Source of the DNA: Candidatus Aphodovivens avistercoris
GTDB lineage: Bacteria; Actinomycetota; Coriobacteriia; Coriobacteriales; Eggerthellaceae
Length of the DNA: 64,000 nt
Assembly: GCA_018710945.1 (NCBI GenBank)
Contig: DVIW01000020.1
Location: forward strand, 1 to 64,000
Direction of reading: 5' to 3'
This document shows, in pieces, positions 63,657 to 64,000 of the stretch; the stretch's first letter is position 1; each line of letters starts with the position of its first letter. Under the pieces are notes generated by a model, which saw only the letters and a list, made by a program, of their open reading frames with translations, was not told where the DNA came from and made no database searches. The position numbers and the translations under genes are program-made.

Positions 63657-64000
63657 CTACTGCGCCACCTTGCGCCACACCAGATGCGCCCCGTTCACCG
63701 GCGCGTGGATGGTCAGGATGCCGTCCTTCACGCGGGCGTTGCGCTCCTGCGTCTGGCCCAGCCAGGTGGGGTTCATGCTCACGTTCATCGTGTGGCGCAC
63801 CGTCACGTCGCCGGTTTCCGGATCCAAAGAGGCGATCTCGTAGCGGCCGGCGTAGGCCATGTAGCCGTGCGCCGCGGCGGCCATTTCCGCATCCGTGCCC
63901 TCGTGGAGGTCGCCGCTGGCGTAGGCGGGGCGTCCTGTCGCCATCTGCTGGGCCGACACGTAGCCGTCGGGCGTGTACATCAGAAAGCCCTTGCAGTCCT
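63657..64000 (-). CDS. lipocalin-like domain protein, 5' end outside the window
   Basis: The last 114 or so codons of a minus-strand gene whose start lies beyond the right edge. The sequence reads GFLMYTPDGYVSAQQMATG, then GRYEIASLDPETGDVTVRHTM and a final HLVWRKVAQ, the pattern of the lipocalin-like (Lipocalin_5) family of small beta-barrel proteins. An ATG at 63980 is in frame but internal to the conserved fold, so it is not the start. Function is unknown. It converges on the SNF2 gene with a 10-base gap. Confidence 0.75.
   Translation of the reverse strand, partial: DCKGFLMYTPDGYVSAQQMATGRPAYASGDLHEGTDAEMAAAAHGYMAYAGRYEIASLDPETGDVTVRHTMNVSMNPTWLGQTQERNARVKDGILTIHAPVNGAHLVWRKVAQ

Overview
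The window is GC-rich DNA, densely packed on both strands, and reads as one chromosomal segment of an anaerobic actinobacterium of the class Coriobacteriia, most likely an Eggerthellaceae member (Eggerthella/Gordonibacter-like). I infer this from the GC-rich third codon positions, a LuxR regulator with an N-terminal multi-helix membrane domain beside a molybdopterin (catechol-dehydroxylase/acetylene-hydratase-type) oxidoreductase, a pair of DUF5692 membrane proteins, a giant acyl-CoA dehydratase activase, and an AdaA-AlkA fusion followed by Ogt as in other actinobacteria. I cannot name a species. No rRNA, tRNA, CRISPR array, insertion sequence or phage gene was recognised.

Layout. 0.2-5.7 kb: a TetR regulator and a 1620-residue BcrAD/BadFG-type activase in one operon. 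6-11.5 kb: a MoeA-like molybdenum-cofactor enzyme, divergent from a hydantoinase/oxoprolinase-type ATPase and a UPF0210 protein. 11.7-12.5 kb: a PIN/RelB-DinJ-like toxin-antitoxin pair. 12.7-20.2 kb: housekeeping genes (EttA, TlyA, a PARG-like protein, aspartate kinase plus aspartate-semialdehyde dehydrogenase, a drug/metabolite exporter). 20.5-22.9 kb: an amidophosphoribosyltransferase homologue without the usual N-terminal cysteine, then a 1-kb gap holding a palindromic repeat family. 22.9-27.4 kb: a purine/pyrimidine permease, a TetR regulator and two divergent DUF5692 paralogues. 27.7-29.9 kb: alkylation repair. 30-33.7 kb: an ECF sigma factor, a membrane protein and an ABC exporter in one operon.

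34-41 kb is a decaying block. The AzgA-type permease carries a frameshift in a T6 run. The molybdopterin oxidoreductase has both a frameshift and an in-frame TGA. Its LuxR-type regulator is split by a TAG. The small Fe-S partner and the neighbouring NAD(P)HX epimerase are intact.

41-47.4 kb: a PucR-type regulator with a six-cysteine cluster, an L-fucose-isomerase-fold enzyme that shares a palindromic operator-like site with the regulator gene, and a SufE / ACP-like / SufS operon. 47.4-54.4 kb: an ABC exporter, a UMF1-type MFS transporter, a zinc-dependent phospholipase C-like protein, Pit phosphate transport with its DUF47 partner, and a metallo-beta-lactamase-fold hydrolase. 54.5-63.6 kb: a bifunctional RelA/SpoT enzyme translationally overlapped with a RecJ-RecQ fusion, then a divergent SNF2 helicase. 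The right edge cuts a lipocalin-like gene.

The observations most worth following are the decaying molybdoenzyme block, the cysteine-bearing PucR regulator with its matching operators, the RecJ-RecQ fusion, the Cys-less PurF homologue, the palindromic repeat family at 22.0-22.2 kb, and the SufE/ACP-like/SufS operon.
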